Shown here piece after piece: positions 9,201 to 18,215 of a stretch of DNA of 64,000 nt (position 1 is its first letter; every line of letters begins with the position of its first letter). The notes under the pieces were generated by a model. The model searched no databases, was not told the DNA's origin, and saw only the letters and a program-made list of their open reading frames with translations. Both the position numbers and the translations under genes were made by a program. The DNA comes from Phenylobacterium aquaticum. Lineage in GTDB: Bacteria; Pseudomonadota; Alphaproteobacteria; Caulobacterales; Caulobacteraceae. The stretch lies in the NCBI RefSeq assembly GCF_022695515.1, contig NZ_JALDPT010000019.1, positions 1 to 64,000 of the forward strand, given 5' to 3'.

Positions 9201-11657
9201 GTGAATTTATCAAATGGAAACGTGCTGCGCCAAAGTCATGGCGCGCGCAAGCTGGCGGTTCTTCTGGCCTCCGGCGCCAGCCTCGCCGCGCTCAGCTGCG
9301 GCTCGGCCTGGGCGGCGGACGCCAAGGCCGGGACCGAGCTGACCGAGGTGGTGGTCACCGCCAACCGCTCCGGCGCGGAATCCCTGCAGAACGTGGCCAT
9401 GGCCATCTCGGCCGTCAGCGTCGAGCAGATCACCCGCTCCGGACAGGGCAACCTCTCCGACCTCGCCAAGTTCACCCCCTCGCTGTCGATCACCGAAGGC
9501 GCGCCGGGCTACAACAAGTTCGACATGCGCGGCCTGTCGACCGGCGGTTACGCCAGCTCCGACACCTCCGACCGCTCGCTGGTCGCCGTCTATCTGGACG
9601 ACACCCCGATCTCTCTGCAGGGCCAGACCCCGGACCTCAAGGTCTATGACCTGGAGCGCGTCGAAATCCTGCGCGGTCCGCAAGGCACCCTCTACGGCGC
9701 GGGCTCCATGGCCGGCACCATCCGCTTCGTCACCGCCAAGCCCTCGACGTCCAGCTTCTTCGGCTCCGTCGAGGCTGGCGGCGCCACCACCGAGCACGGC
9801 GGCGAGAGCTACAGCCTGCGCGGCATGGTCAACATGCCGATCATCAAGGACCAGCTGGCCATCCGCGCCACGGTCTATCAGGGCGAGGACGGCGGCTACA
9901 TCGACAATATCGGCCTGCGCAACAAGGCCGACGCCAACCTCAACCGCACGACCCAGGCCCGGGTCGCGGCCCGCTGGACGCCCACCGACAAGTTCACCGT
10001 CGACGCCAGCTACACCTTCGAGCAGAGCCACGCCTATGGCCTGAACAGCGGTCTGAGCGGCCTCGGCGACTACAAGGTCTCGACCAATTCGCCGGAAGGC
10101 ACCCGCGACAGCTTCCAGATGTATTCGATCAATTTCGACTACGATCTGGGCTTCGCCGACCTGGTCTCGACCAGCGCCTACACCTGGCGGCGGATCGGCT
10201 TCAACGCCAGCCCCGAGCCGCAGATCGGCTACTTCTTCCAGGACTATACGGGCCTGACCCCCAGCGCGAACGCCTATCCCCTGTTCAAGCAACCGGCCAG
10301 CTACAGCCAGGCGGTCACCAATTCGATCCCGCCTGAAAAGTACATGATCTCCAACAAGGTGCATGACTACATGCAGGAGATCCGGCTGGTCTCGAAGAAT
10401 GACGGCCCGATCAAGTGGACCATCGGCGCCTTCTACGAGCAGCAGCGTCGCAACCTCTACCAGGACATCCCGACGCCCGGCTTCGACAAGCTGTCCTACA
10501 TGAACTACTTCTACGGGCCCTTCAACACGCCCGACGGCAAGTACAATTCCAAGACCGTCGACGGCGCCTTCAATCCCGACGACATCTTCTCGGGCCTGCA
10601 GAACCAGGAAGAACACCAGTTCGCGATCTTCACCGACGACACCTGGCACGCCACCAAGAAGCTCGACGTGACCGTCGGCCTGCGCTGGTTCTCCTTCTCG
10701 GAGAAGTACTACCTGTTCGAGGGCGGGGTTTACGGGGTCATCGACCACAAGCCGCTGGAGCTCAACGCCAAGCAGAAGTCCAACGGCTTCAACCCGCGCT
10801 TCAACGTCTCCTACCACGTCAATGACGACCTCATGGTCTATGCCGAGGCCGCCAAGGGCTTCCGCTATGGCGGCGCCAACCAGCCCGTGCCGCTCGGCAC
10901 GACCGGCGTCGCCGGCCAGTGCACCCAGAACCTGGCCAGCTACGGCTACACCGCCGCCCCGCTGACCTTCGGTCCGGACCATCTGTGGAGCTATTCGGTC
11001 GGGGAAAAGGCCAAGCTGGCCGGCGGCCGCGTGACCCTGAACGCCGACGCCTATTACGTCGACTGGCAGGACGTGCAGACCCGCCTCTTGCTGAACTGCT
11101 CCTACTTCTTCACCGCCAACAAGGGCGCCATCACCTCCAAAGGGATCGAGCTCTCCAGCGTGGTGAAGCTGACCGACGAACTGACCTTCTCGGGCAGCGC
11201 CGCCTATAACGACGCCAAGGCCAACGGGGACATCCCGACGGTCGGCGCCTTCGACGGCGACAAGACCCCCTACTTCCCCGACTGGACGGCCACGGCCGCC
11301 TTCTTCTACGACAAGCCGGTCGGCGACGGGACCCTGCACCTCCAGGCCAGCTACCAGTACCGCGGCAAGGAGCAGACCACCTTCGACTCCTCGGCCACCA
11401 CCATCAAGAACGGCGTCCTGACCCGGACCGGCCCCAGCGCCAGCTTCGCGGTCATTCCGACCTCGGAGAATGTCAGCGCCTCCCTGGCCTATGACATCGG
11501 TCGCTATGAGGTCGGCGTCTACGCCAACAACATCACCGACGGCGCCAAGGTCACCAACATCGGCCGCGCCACCTATTACAAGATCTACCAGGCCGGCGAC
11601 CGGCTGACCTACGCCCGTCCCCGCACCATCGGTGTACGGATCAAGGCCACCTTCTAG
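9201..11657 (+). CDS. TonB-dependent outer-membrane receptor
   Basis: Outer-membrane active-transport porin of 818 aa. I start at GTG 9201, preceded by AGGGGGACTGAA; the longer frame from 9144 adds residues before the signal peptide. A signal peptide (KLAVLLASGASLAALS ... AWA) is followed by a TonB box-like TELTEVVVTANRS and the plug domain with LERVEILRGPQGTLYGAG. A 22-strand barrel follows, ending in the terminal aromatic Phe (GVRIKATF). Plug and barrel resemble the large CirA/FyuA-like class common in Caulobacter and sphingomonads, whose substrates range from sugars to aromatics. No FecIR-type regulator is adjacent, and the substrate is not known. A strong hairpin follows the stop codon. 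Confidence 0.93.
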   Translation: MNLSNGNVLRQSHGARKLAVLLASGASLAALSCGSAWAADAKAGTELTEVVVTANRSGAESLQNVAMAISAVSVEQITRSGQGNLSDLAKFTPSLSITEGAPGYNKFDMRGLSTGGYASSDTSDRSLVAVYLDDTPISLQGQTPDLKVYDLERVEILRGPQGTLYGAGSMAGTIRFVTAKPSTSSFFGSVEAGGATTEHGGESYSLRGMVNMPIIKDQLAIRATVYQGEDGGYIDNIGLRNKADANLNRTTQARVAARWTPTDKFTVDASYTFEQSHAYGLNSGLSGLGDYKVSTNSPEGTRDSFQMYSINFDYDLGFADLVSTSAYTWRRIGFNASPEPQIGYFFQDYTGLTPSANAYPLFKQPASYSQAVTNSIPPEKYMISNKVHDYMQEIRLVSKNDGPIKWTIGAFYEQQRRNLYQDIPTPGFDKLSYMNYFYGPFNTPDGKYNSKTVDGAFNPDDIFSGLQNQEEHQFAIFTDDTWHATKKLDVTVGLRWFSFSEKYYLFEGGVYGVIDHKPLELNAKQKSNGFNPRFNVSYHVNDDLMVYAEAAKGFRYGGANQPVPLGTTGVAGQCTQNLASYGYTAAPLTFGPDHLWSYSVGEKAKLAGGRVTLNADAYYVDWQDVQTRLLLNCSYFFTANKGAITSKGIELSSVVKLTDELTFSGSAAYNDAKANGDIPTVGAFDGDKTPYFPDWTATAAFFYDKPVGDGTLHLQASYQYRGKEQTTFDSSATTIKNGVLTRTGPSASFAVIPTSENVSASLAYDIGRYEVGVYANNITDGAKVTNIGRATYYKIYQAGDRLTYARPRTIGVRIKATF

Positions 11658-11687
11658 TCCGACCCGAGAGCTAGGCCGGATCTCCCC

Positions 11688-11715
11688 GGGCGCGGTGTTC
11701 TCGAACACCGCGCCC
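11688..11715 (+). terminator. Hairpin terminator after TonB receptor
   Basis: Perfect 12-bp inverted repeat GGGCGCGGTGTT / AACACCGCGCCC with loop CTCG, starting 30 bp after the receptor stop. Only a short T run (GTTTTC) follows about 5 nt later, so termination may be weak or Rho-assisted. Confidence 0.7.
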
Positions 11716-11754
11716 ACTCCGTTTTCGGGGCAAGTTCTGCGTCGCCTCCAGAGT

Positions 11755-11882
11755 TTATCCCTCTCCCCCTGAGGGGGAGAGGGTAGGGTGAGGGGGTGTC
11801 AGCGCGCGCCTTGGCCGCGCGCCTGCCGGACGCCGCGCCGACACCCCCACCCCAACCCCTCCCCGCTTGGGGGGAGGGGCTT
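11755..11882. repeat. bilateral palindromic repeat, copy B
   Basis: Left arm CCCTCTCCCCCTGAGGGGGA then GAGGGTAGGGTGAGGGGGTG; right arm CACCCCCACCCCAACCCCTC then CCCGCTTGGGGGGAGGGG. Between them GCGCGCGCCTTGGCCGCGCGC forms another palindrome. Same architecture as copies A, C and E. It ends 15 bp before the start of the hydrolase gene, so it may lie in that gene's 5' leader. Confidence 0.7.
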
Positions 11883-11897
11883 ATCGTTGGAGCGCAG

Positions 11898-13208
11898 ATG
11901 TCCCGCCCCGGTCTCCTCCTCGCCGCCCTGCTGGCCTTCGCCGCCCCGGCCCGGGCCGAAGCCCCGCCCAGCGTCCCCGGCGTCGACGCCCCGGAGCTGG
12001 CCCGCCTCGGCCCCCAGGCGGTGGGCGTGCGCACGGTCACCTGGATCCAGCCGGCCCAGCCCGACGTGCTCGCCTTTGACAAGGCCAAGGCCGCGGCCCC
12101 CCTCGTCGACCGCAGGCTGACGGTCGAGATCTGGTACCCGGCCAAGGCGGTCCCCAAGGCCAAGGCCGCCGTCTATGCCGACGCCCTGTCGGCCGAGCCG
12201 CCCATGCCGCCGGTCGCCTTCACCGTGCCGGGCATCGCGGTGCGCGACGCCCCGGCCGTGGCCGGATCCTTTCCCCTGGTCATCCTTTCCCACGGCTATG
12301 GCGGGGCCAGCGCCGGCATGAGCTGGCTGGCCGAGAACCTCGCCTCCAAGGGCTATGTGGTCGTGGCCCCCCGCCATCACGATCCGGACTTCGGCGACGC
12401 CGCGGGCTTCCCCGGCCCCCTGATGCGCCGGCCGATCGACATCGCCTTCGCCGCCGCCCAGGCCCGCGCGGGCGCGCGCGCCCGCCAGCCCGGCCTCGCC
12501 GCCGCCGATCCCAGCCGCACTATCCTGATCGGCTATTCCATGGGCGGCTATGGCGTGCTGACCGACGCGGGCGCCGGCCTCGATCCCAAGGGTTCGGTCA
12601 ATTTCGTGCCCGGCGGCCTGATGGCCCCCTTCGCCCGCGGCGGCGCCCGCGCGGCCCAGCTCCGGGTCCCCGACGTGAAGGCGGTCGTCGCCATCGCCCC
12701 CGCCGGGATCAGCTTCAACGCCTGGGGCGCCGAGGGCCTCAACGGGGTCACCGCCCCCCTGCTGATCATCGGCGGCGACCGCGACCGCACCGTGGGCTTC
12801 GCCGGCGGCATCCGCCCGGTGTTCGACCGCGCGATCCACGCCGACCGCTACCTGCTGGTCTTCCAGAACGGCGGCCACGCCATCGGTATGAACGGCGCCC
12901 CGCCGACCATGCGCAATTCCGTCTGGGACATGGACTGGTTCGAGGATCCGGTCTGGCGCCACGACCGCATCATGGCCATCAACCAGCACATGATCACCGC
13001 CTTCCTGGACGCTGAGGTGAAGGGCGACGCGAGCCGGCTCGCCTATCTCACCCCCGACACGGTTCAGTCCAACGACGCCAAGTGGCCCGCCAACGGCCCC
13101 GCCGGCTACGCCCCCTTCAGCCCCGGCGGACCCGGCGCGACCTGGAAGGGTTTCCCCAAGAACCACGCGCTCGGCCTGGAGTTGCACCACGCGGCCCCCG
13201 CGCCCTGA
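11898..13208 (+). CDS. Secreted alpha/beta hydrolase (dienelactone hydrolase / PAF acetylhydrolase-like)
   Basis: Exported serine hydrolase of 436 aa. The start at ATG 11898 is chosen because GGAG lies 5 nt upstream and a clean signal peptide follows (MSRPGLLLAALLAFAAPARA); the longer frame from 11796 runs through a repeat element. The fold shows the oxyanion loop LVILSHGYGG (about 12280), the nucleophile motif IGYSMGG (about 12528), an Asp motif IIGGDRDRTVG (about 12766) and a His motif GGHAIGMNG (about 12873). The order and the periplasmic PAF-acetylhydrolase-like layout support a broad esterase role. The substrate is unknown. Confidence 0.85.
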   Translation: MSRPGLLLAALLAFAAPARAEAPPSVPGVDAPELARLGPQAVGVRTVTWIQPAQPDVLAFDKAKAAAPLVDRRLTVEIWYPAKAVPKAKAAVYADALSAEPPMPPVAFTVPGIAVRDAPAVAGSFPLVILSHGYGGASAGMSWLAENLASKGYVVVAPRHHDPDFGDAAGFPGPLMRRPIDIAFAAAQARAGARARQPGLAAADPSRTILIGYSMGGYGVLTDAGAGLDPKGSVNFVPGGLMAPFARGGARAAQLRVPDVKAVVAIAPAGISFNAWGAEGLNGVTAPLLIIGGDRDRTVGFAGGIRPVFDRAIHADRYLLVFQNGGHAIGMNGAPPTMRNSVWDMDWFEDPVWRHDRIMAINQHMITAFLDAEVKGDASRLAYLTPDTVQSNDAKWPANGPAGYAPFSPGGPGATWKGFPKNHALGLELHHAAPAP

Positions 13209-13285
13209 GCCCCTTGGACAAGCTTCGCCGGATCAGGCTTCAATAGGTCCAAGCGGTCGATCAACGCCCGCACGGGGGAGATCGC

Positions 13286-14380
13286 ATGACCGACGTCCAT
13301 GAGGGCCGCTATCGAATCCTGGGCGGTCCGGGCTCGCCCTATTCGCTGAAGCTGCGCGCGGCCCTGCGCTATCGCCGCATCCCCCACAACTGGATCGTGC
13401 CGCCCGGCTACCTGGCCGAGGCCGGCGAGCTCAAGGCCGCCGACAAGGGCATGATCCCGGTCATGCAGACCCCGGATGGCCGCTATTGGGCCGACTCCAC
13501 CCCCATGATCCTGGCCCTGGAGGACCGCCATCCCGGCGACCGCAGCCTGCTGCCCGATGATCCGGCCGACCGCTTCCTGGCCCGGCTGGTCGAGGACTTC
13601 GCCGACGAATGGCTGGTCCTGCCGATGTTCGACTTCCGCTGGGACGCCGAGCTCGACCAGGCCTTCTGCGCGCGGCGCCAGATGGCCGGCTGGCTGGGGG
13701 CCATGCCCCACGCCCAGTTTGACGAGATCATCGAACGCTTCCGCGCCCGCCAGACCGGCGTCCTCGCCCGCATGGGCGATCGGGAGACCAACCGCCCCCT
13801 GCTACGCGCCACCTATGCCGAGGTGCTCGAGGCCATCGAGGCCCAGCTGGAGGTCAGCCGATTCCTGTTCGGCGGCCGCCCCTCCATCGGCGACATCGGC
13901 CTGTTCGGCCAGCTGTCCCAATGCGCCATCGACCCGACCCCCTCGGCGATCATGCGCCGCGACGCGATCCGCACCTATCAGTGGGTCCAGGACCTGGACG
14001 ACGCTTCGGGAATCGAAGGCGCCTGGCGCGATCCGGCCACGCCGCGCGGCCCCGGCCTGGAGCGCCTGCTGACCCTGATCGGCGAGGTGTTCATCCCCTA
14101 CATGGCCGCCAACGCCGCCGCCGTGCGGGCGGGCGAGGGCGCGGTCTCCATCGAACTGCGCGGCCAGCCGCTGAAGGCCCGCGCCAACCCCTACCGCGCC
14201 TATTGCCTCGGCTGGCTCAAGCTCGCCCTCGCCGACGCCCTCGCCGCCGGCGCCCCGGATCTTGAACCCACCCTGCGCCGCCTCGGCGCCTGGGACACCC
14301 TCCAACTCGCCCCCGGCGAACGCGAATCCCTCCCGCCGCTGTCGCCCGAATCCACCGGCCGTCGGACAGGATTGTTCTGA
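13286..14380 (+). CDS. Long glutathione S-transferase-like protein
   Basis: 364 aa, longer than the usual 200-230 of a GST. The N-terminal thioredoxin-like domain shows GGPGSPYSLKLRAALRYRRI, a cis-Pro site (MIPVMQTPDG) and the ADSTPMILALEDRHP helix. An all-alpha C-terminal domain contains FLFGGRPSIGDIGLFGQLSQ, the GST C-terminal Asp motif. About 90 residues extend beyond the normal fold. A paralogue with the same layout and extension lies at 33077-34069. No conserved catalytic Cys is seen; a Ser sits in the SPYS position. Start ATG 13286 follows GGGGGAGATCGC. Function is unknown beyond GST-like. Confidence 0.82.
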   Translation: MTDVHEGRYRILGGPGSPYSLKLRAALRYRRIPHNWIVPPGYLAEAGELKAADKGMIPVMQTPDGRYWADSTPMILALEDRHPGDRSLLPDDPADRFLARLVEDFADEWLVLPMFDFRWDAELDQAFCARRQMAGWLGAMPHAQFDEIIERFRARQTGVLARMGDRETNRPLLRATYAEVLEAIEAQLEVSRFLFGGRPSIGDIGLFGQLSQCAIDPTPSAIMRRDAIRTYQWVQDLDDASGIEGAWRDPATPRGPGLERLLTLIGEVFIPYMAANAAAVRAGEGAVSIELRGQPLKARANPYRAYCLGWLKLALADALAAGAPDLEPTLRRLGAWDTLQLAPGERESLPPLSPESTGRRTGLF

Positions 14381-14403
14381 TCTTTGGCGCTCCGCAGCCC
14401 GGA

Positions 14404-14542
14404 ACCCTCGCCCCACATCGTGGGGAGAGGGCAGGGTGAGGGGCGCGTAGCGCAGCGGAGCGTCTTTCGGCGTGAGAGCGGGCGCGGCGCGGCCGCAAGG
14501 CCCCCTCACCCAACCCTCTCCCCGCAAGCGGGGCGAGGGCTA
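14404..14542. repeat. bilateral palindromic repeat, copy C
   Basis: Fills most of the 240-bp gap between two converging genes. Left: CCCTCGCCCCACATCGTGGG then GAGAGGGCAGGGTGAGGGG; right: CCCCCTCACCCAACCCTCTC then CCCGCAAGCGGGGCGAGGGC. The core contains GCGTAGCGCAGCGGAGCGTC and a GCGGCCGC-like palindrome. About 75 bp of unremarkable sequence remains before the LysR gene end. Confidence 0.7.
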
Positions 14543-14619
14543 TCCACGAAGATCCTCCCCCAGAGGGCGAGCAGCGTAGCCCCCCGCTCAGCCCCGAACA
14601 GGCAGGGACCCAACCCCCC

Positions 14620-15579
14620 TCAAATATCCAGCATCTCCGACACCGCCCGCCCCGTCGCCGCGGCGAACCGGCCCAGCACCCAGCTCCGAAACAGCGAGAT
14701 CGCCGGGTCGCCCAGGTCTTCGGCGTGGAACTTGAGGTAATAGCCGTAGCCGTCCTCCATCATCGCCTCGAAGGGCCGCACCAGCTTCCCGTCGGCGATC
14801 TCCTGGGCGAACATGTCGATGTCGGCCAGCGCTACCCCGCCGCCGGACATGGCATACTGGACGGCCGAGATGGCGGTGTCGAAGGCCAGGCCCCGGTCAG
14901 TGTCGACCTCCAGCCCGAACTGGCGCACGAACATCCCCCAGAGCAGGCCGCGCGGCTCGCTCTCCAGCTTCACATGCAGCAGTTCACTGGTCTTCAGGGC
15001 CTCGGTCAGTGACTGGCCCTGGATCTGCTCGGCCACCTCCGGCGAGCAGACCGGCGAGACCCGCACCATCCACAACAGGTCCGTCACCCGATCGTCCACG
15101 CTCGGCCGGTCATAGACGATCGCCACGTCCAGATCCTCGCGCGGCAGGCCGGTCACGTGGCTGGAGGACACGTCCAGCAGCACGTCCGGAAACTCGCGGC
15201 GGAAATCGCGCAGCATGGGCAGGGCCATCTGCTGCAGCAGGGAGGGCGGCATGTGCACCCGAAGCGTCCGCCCGCCGGTGTCGCCGCTGCGCACCGCGTT
15301 CAGCGCCTGCTCCAGCCGGTCGAAGGATTTGCGCACCACCGGCAGCAGGGCCGCGCCGGCCTCTGTCAGGGCCAGCCGATGCGGCCGTCGGTCGAGCAGC
15401 TGGCGGCCCAACAGGTCCTCCAGGCTGATCACATGCCGGCTCAGGGCGCTCTGCGACACGTGCAGCGCCTGGGCGCCGGCCGTGAAGCTCAGGTTCTGGC
15501 CCACCGCGTCAAAGGCGCGCAGCGCGTTCAAGGGCAGCCACCGTCGATTGATCGGGGTGGATTTCGTCTCGCTAGCCAT
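14620..15579 (-). CDS. LysR family transcriptional regulator (GcvA-like)
   Basis: 319-aa DNA-binding regulator. Winged HTH at residues about 16-75 (LNALRAFDAVGQNLSFTAGA ... HVSQSALSRHVISLEDLLG), then a periplasmic-binding-protein-like effector domain (about 100-310). The HTH form with RAF..VG.. resembles the GcvA subgroup. It is divergent from the Rieske oxygenase gene with a 159-bp shared control region, so it most likely controls the demethylation/gamma-lyase operon in response to a pathway metabolite. The effector is unknown. Confidence 0.88.
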   Translation of the reverse strand: MASETKSTPINRRWLPLNALRAFDAVGQNLSFTAGAQALHVSQSALSRHVISLEDLLGRQLLDRRPHRLALTEAGAALLPVVRKSFDRLEQALNAVRSGDTGGRTLRVHMPPSLLQQMALPMLRDFRREFPDVLLDVSSSHVTGLPREDLDVAIVYDRPSVDDRVTDLLWMVRVSPVCSPEVAEQIQGQSLTEALKTSELLHVKLESEPRGLLWGMFVRQFGLEVDTDRGLAFDTAISAVQYAMSGGGVALADIDMFAQEIADGKLVRPFEAMMEDGYGYYLKFHAEDLGDPAISLFRSWVLGRFAAATGRAVSEMLDI

Positions 15580-15738
15580 GCGTCCTCCGCCAGCACTCGT
15601 TCCGTCGCCGGAACGCCTGACCTTGGCTTAAGCGGAGGCGTGCGAGAAGGGGCAGATTATGGAATGCCCGTATGAGGAAATGCGATGCGGCGCGCCTCAT
15701 CCTTCGTGCCATGTTTCGTCGCTCGTACAGGAGGGTTC
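15580..15738. promoter_or_regulatory. Divergent control region lysR / Rieske oxygenase
   Basis: Contains an inverted repeat GTTCCG-TCGC-CGGAAC at 15599-15614, close to the LysR start, and an AT-richer stretch ATTATGGAATGCCCGTATGA near 15657 that holds T-N11-A spacings of the LysR type. An AGGAGGG site lies 3 nt before the oxygenase ATG. No clear -35/-10 pair can be fixed by eye. Confidence 0.4.
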
Positions 15739-16950
15739 ATGAGCGATCTGCGCGCCATCAGGAGCATGCTGGCGGCCCGTCGCCCCGGCCACAGTCTGCC
15801 GCAGGGCCTCTACAATGATCCCGCCGTCCACGACTTCGATCTGAAGGCGATCTTCGCGCGCACCTGGCTCCTGGTCGGGGCCGAGGTCGAGCTCCCCAAG
15901 CCCGGCAGCTATATGACGCTGGAGGTGGGCCAATGGCCCGTCCTGGTGCTGCGCGACCGCACCGGGACCCTGCGCGCCTTCCACAATTCCTGCCGCCACC
16001 GCGGCGCCCCGGTCTGTTCGGGCCACGGGACGACCGCGCGTCTGGTCTGCCCCTATCATCGCTGGACCTATGAGCTGTCGGGCGAGCTGGTTCACGCCGG
16101 CCGCATGCCCGAGGATTTCGACCCCTCGCAATACAGCCTCAAGCCCATAGCGCTCGAGACCCTGGCCGGGATCATCTACATCTGCCTCTCCGACGATCCG
16201 CCGGACTTCGGGCCCTTCCGTGAGGCCTTCGCCCCCCAGCTCCTGCCCCACGACCTGGCCAACGCCAAGCTCGCCCACACCAGCTACCTGGTCGAGAAGG
16301 CCAACTGGAAGCTGGTCATGGAGAACGCGCGGGAGTGCTATCACTGCCCGGGCGCCCACCCGGAACTCTCGGTCACCTTCCCGACCGGCGCCTCGGCCCA
16401 TTTCGACTATGGCGAGGACAAGCACGCCGAGGACTTCTACGCCCGCATGAAGGCGCTGGGCCTGCCCTCCGACGAGGTCGAGGGGTCCTGGTGGCAGGCG
16501 GTCCGCTTCCCCCTCAACGAGGGCTGCGTGTCCATGACGCTGGACGGCCAGCGCTCGGTCGACAAGCTGATGTGCGAGGTGGGCGACGGTGACATCGGCT
16601 CCCTGCGCTGGGCGCTGGAGCCGAACAATTTCTGCCACGCCACCGGCGACTTCGTCTTCCTGTTCACCTGCATGCCGACCGGCCCGCACGAGACCCTGGT
16701 GACCGCCAAGTGGCTGGTCCACAAGGACGCCGTCGAGGGCGTGGACTATGACCTCGGCCGCCTCACCGCGCTGTGGGAGAAGACCAATCTCCAGGACCGG
16801 GATCTCGCCGAGAACAACCAGCGCGGCGTCAACTCCCTGGGCTATCAGCCCGGTCCCTACTCCCCCGACGCCGAGGCCCTGTTGATCCGCTTCGTCGACT
16901 GGTACTGCGCGACCGCGCAATCCTTCATCGACGAGGTCGAACCGGCATGA
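15739..16950 (+). CDS. Rieske non-heme iron oxygenase, alpha subunit (betaine demethylase type)
   Basis: Oxygenase component that would remove an N-methyl (or similar) group as formaldehyde using O2 and electrons from a reductase. Start ATG 15739 has a near-perfect AGGAGGG site. The Rieske [2Fe-2S] motif is CRHRGAPVC ... LVCPYHRWTY (about 15990-16070). The mononuclear iron site fits NARECYHCPGAHPEL with the His-x4-His pair near 16336. Its size of 403 aa and overall pattern resemble the GbcA/stachydrine demethylase group rather than aromatic dioxygenases. No beta subunit or flavin-ferredoxin reductase (GbcB-like) is found nearby, so electrons must come from elsewhere. Its end overlaps the next gene by 4 bp (ATGA). 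Confidence 0.88.
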   Translation: MSDLRAIRSMLAARRPGHSLPQGLYNDPAVHDFDLKAIFARTWLLVGAEVELPKPGSYMTLEVGQWPVLVLRDRTGTLRAFHNSCRHRGAPVCSGHGTTARLVCPYHRWTYELSGELVHAGRMPEDFDPSQYSLKPIALETLAGIIYICLSDDPPDFGPFREAFAPQLLPHDLANAKLAHTSYLVEKANWKLVMENARECYHCPGAHPELSVTFPTGASAHFDYGEDKHAEDFYARMKALGLPSDEVEGSWWQAVRFPLNEGCVSMTLDGQRSVDKLMCEVGDGDIGSLRWALEPNNFCHATGDFVFLFTCMPTGPHETLVTAKWLVHKDAVEGVDYDLGRLTALWEKTNLQDRDLAENNQRGVNSLGYQPGPYSPDAEALLIRFVDWYCATAQSFIDEVEPA

Positions 16951-18215
16951 GCGACAAGACGGGTCTGCATCTCGAAACCCTGGCCATCAGCCACGGCTAT
17001 GATCCGCAGTCGGGGCAGGGGGCGGCCAAGCCGCCGATCTATGCCACCTCGACCTTCGTCTATCGCTCGGCCCAGCAGGCCAAGGATATCCACGAACAGT
17101 TCTTCGACGGGCCCGATAGCGAGGGCGCCAAGCGCCTGGCCGGCGAGCCCGAGGCCTATATCTATGGCCGGCTCGGCCACCCCAACCTGACCATGGTCGA
17201 GGCGCGCCTGGCCGCCCTGGACGGGGCCGAGGATGCGGCGGCCTTCAACAGCGGCATGGCGGCGATCTCCACCACCCTGTTCGCCCTGGTCCGGCCCGGC
17301 GACAGCATCGTCCACAGCCGGCCCTTCTATGGCGGGGCCGACAACCTGATCCACAACGTCCTGACCGGGTTCGGGGTCAACGCCTTCTCCTTCCTCGACG
17401 GCCTCAGCGAGGCCTCGATCCAGGCCGCCCTGGACGAGGCCGCGGCCAAGGGTCCGGTCAGCGTGATCTGGCTGGAGACCCCGGCCAATCCGACCGCCGC
17501 CCTGGTCGACATCGCCCTCGTCGTCCGCCTCGCCAAGGCCTTGGGGGAGCGCCAGGGGCGCACGCCGATCGTCGCCGTGGACAACACCTTCTTAGGTCCC
17601 CTGCTGCAGTCGCCGCTCGCCGAGGGCGCCGACCTCTGCATGACCTCGCTGACCAAGTACTGCGCCGGGCACTCCGACCTCCTGGCCGGCGGCGTCTCGG
17701 GCTCGGCCGAACTGATCAAGACGATCAAGGCCCTGCGCACCTTGAAGGGCGCCCATCTCGACGCCCAGACCGCCTGGCTGCTGCTGCGCTCCTTCGAGAC
17801 CCTGCCGGTGCGCACGGCGCGCGCCTGCGACAACGCCCTGAAGATCGCCACCTATCTGCGCGCCCACCCCAAGGTCCGCGGCGTCACCTATGTCGGCTTC
17901 CGTGACGAGCCGGAGGCCGTGGCCCTGCTCGCCCGCCAGTGCCGCGGGACCGGCTCCACCTTCTCCGTCCGGCTGAAGGGCGGGGAGGCCGAGTGCTTCC
18001 GCTTCCTCGACCGGCTGCGGGTGCTGCGCCTGGCCGTCAGCCTGGGCGGCACCGAGACCCTGATCTGCCACCCGGCCACCACCACCCACTACGCCGTGCC
18101 CGCCGCCGACCGCGAGGCCTCCGGCATCGACGACGGGACCCTGCGCCTGTCGGTGGGGCTGGAGCATCCCGACGACCTGATCGCCGATCTGGACCAGGCC
18201 CTGGAGGCGGTCTGA
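16947..18215 (+). CDS. PLP-dependent trans-sulfuration family enzyme (methionine gamma-lyase / cystathionine gamma-synthase-like)
   Basis: 422-aa fold-type I PLP enzyme that would eliminate or replace the gamma substituent of a sulfur amino acid. The start overlaps the oxygenase stop. Seen: HGYDPQSGQGAAKPPIYATS at the N-terminus, the substrate/PLP region YIYGRLGHPNLTMVEARLA, the internal-aldimine Lys in SLTKYCAGHSDLLAGG (near 17650), and the C-terminal LSVGLEHPDDLIADL. Where P. putida methionine gamma-lyase has YGC (Cys116), this protein has YGG, and a loop of about 20 residues is inserted near residues 47-67. Its neighbours (Lrp regulator, homodimeric E1) match the mdeRAB arrangement, which favours gamma-lyase chemistry giving 2-oxobutyrate, but specificity may differ. 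Confidence 0.8.
   Translation: MSDKTGLHLETLAISHGYDPQSGQGAAKPPIYATSTFVYRSAQQAKDIHEQFFDGPDSEGAKRLAGEPEAYIYGRLGHPNLTMVEARLAALDGAEDAAAFNSGMAAISTTLFALVRPGDSIVHSRPFYGGADNLIHNVLTGFGVNAFSFLDGLSEASIQAALDEAAAKGPVSVIWLETPANPTAALVDIALVVRLAKALGERQGRTPIVAVDNTFLGPLLQSPLAEGADLCMTSLTKYCAGHSDLLAGGVSGSAELIKTIKALRTLKGAHLDAQTAWLLLRSFETLPVRTARACDNALKIATYLRAHPKVRGVTYVGFRDEPEAVALLARQCRGTGSTFSVRLKGGEAECFRFLDRLRVLRLAVSLGGTETLICHPATTTHYAVPAADREASGIDDGTLRLSVGLEHPDDLIADLDQALEAV

Noticed and set aside
9210..11717. 835-residue minus-strand open frame opposite the TonB receptor
   Set aside because: Antisense shadow caused by high GC codon use; the receptor has clear domain motifs.
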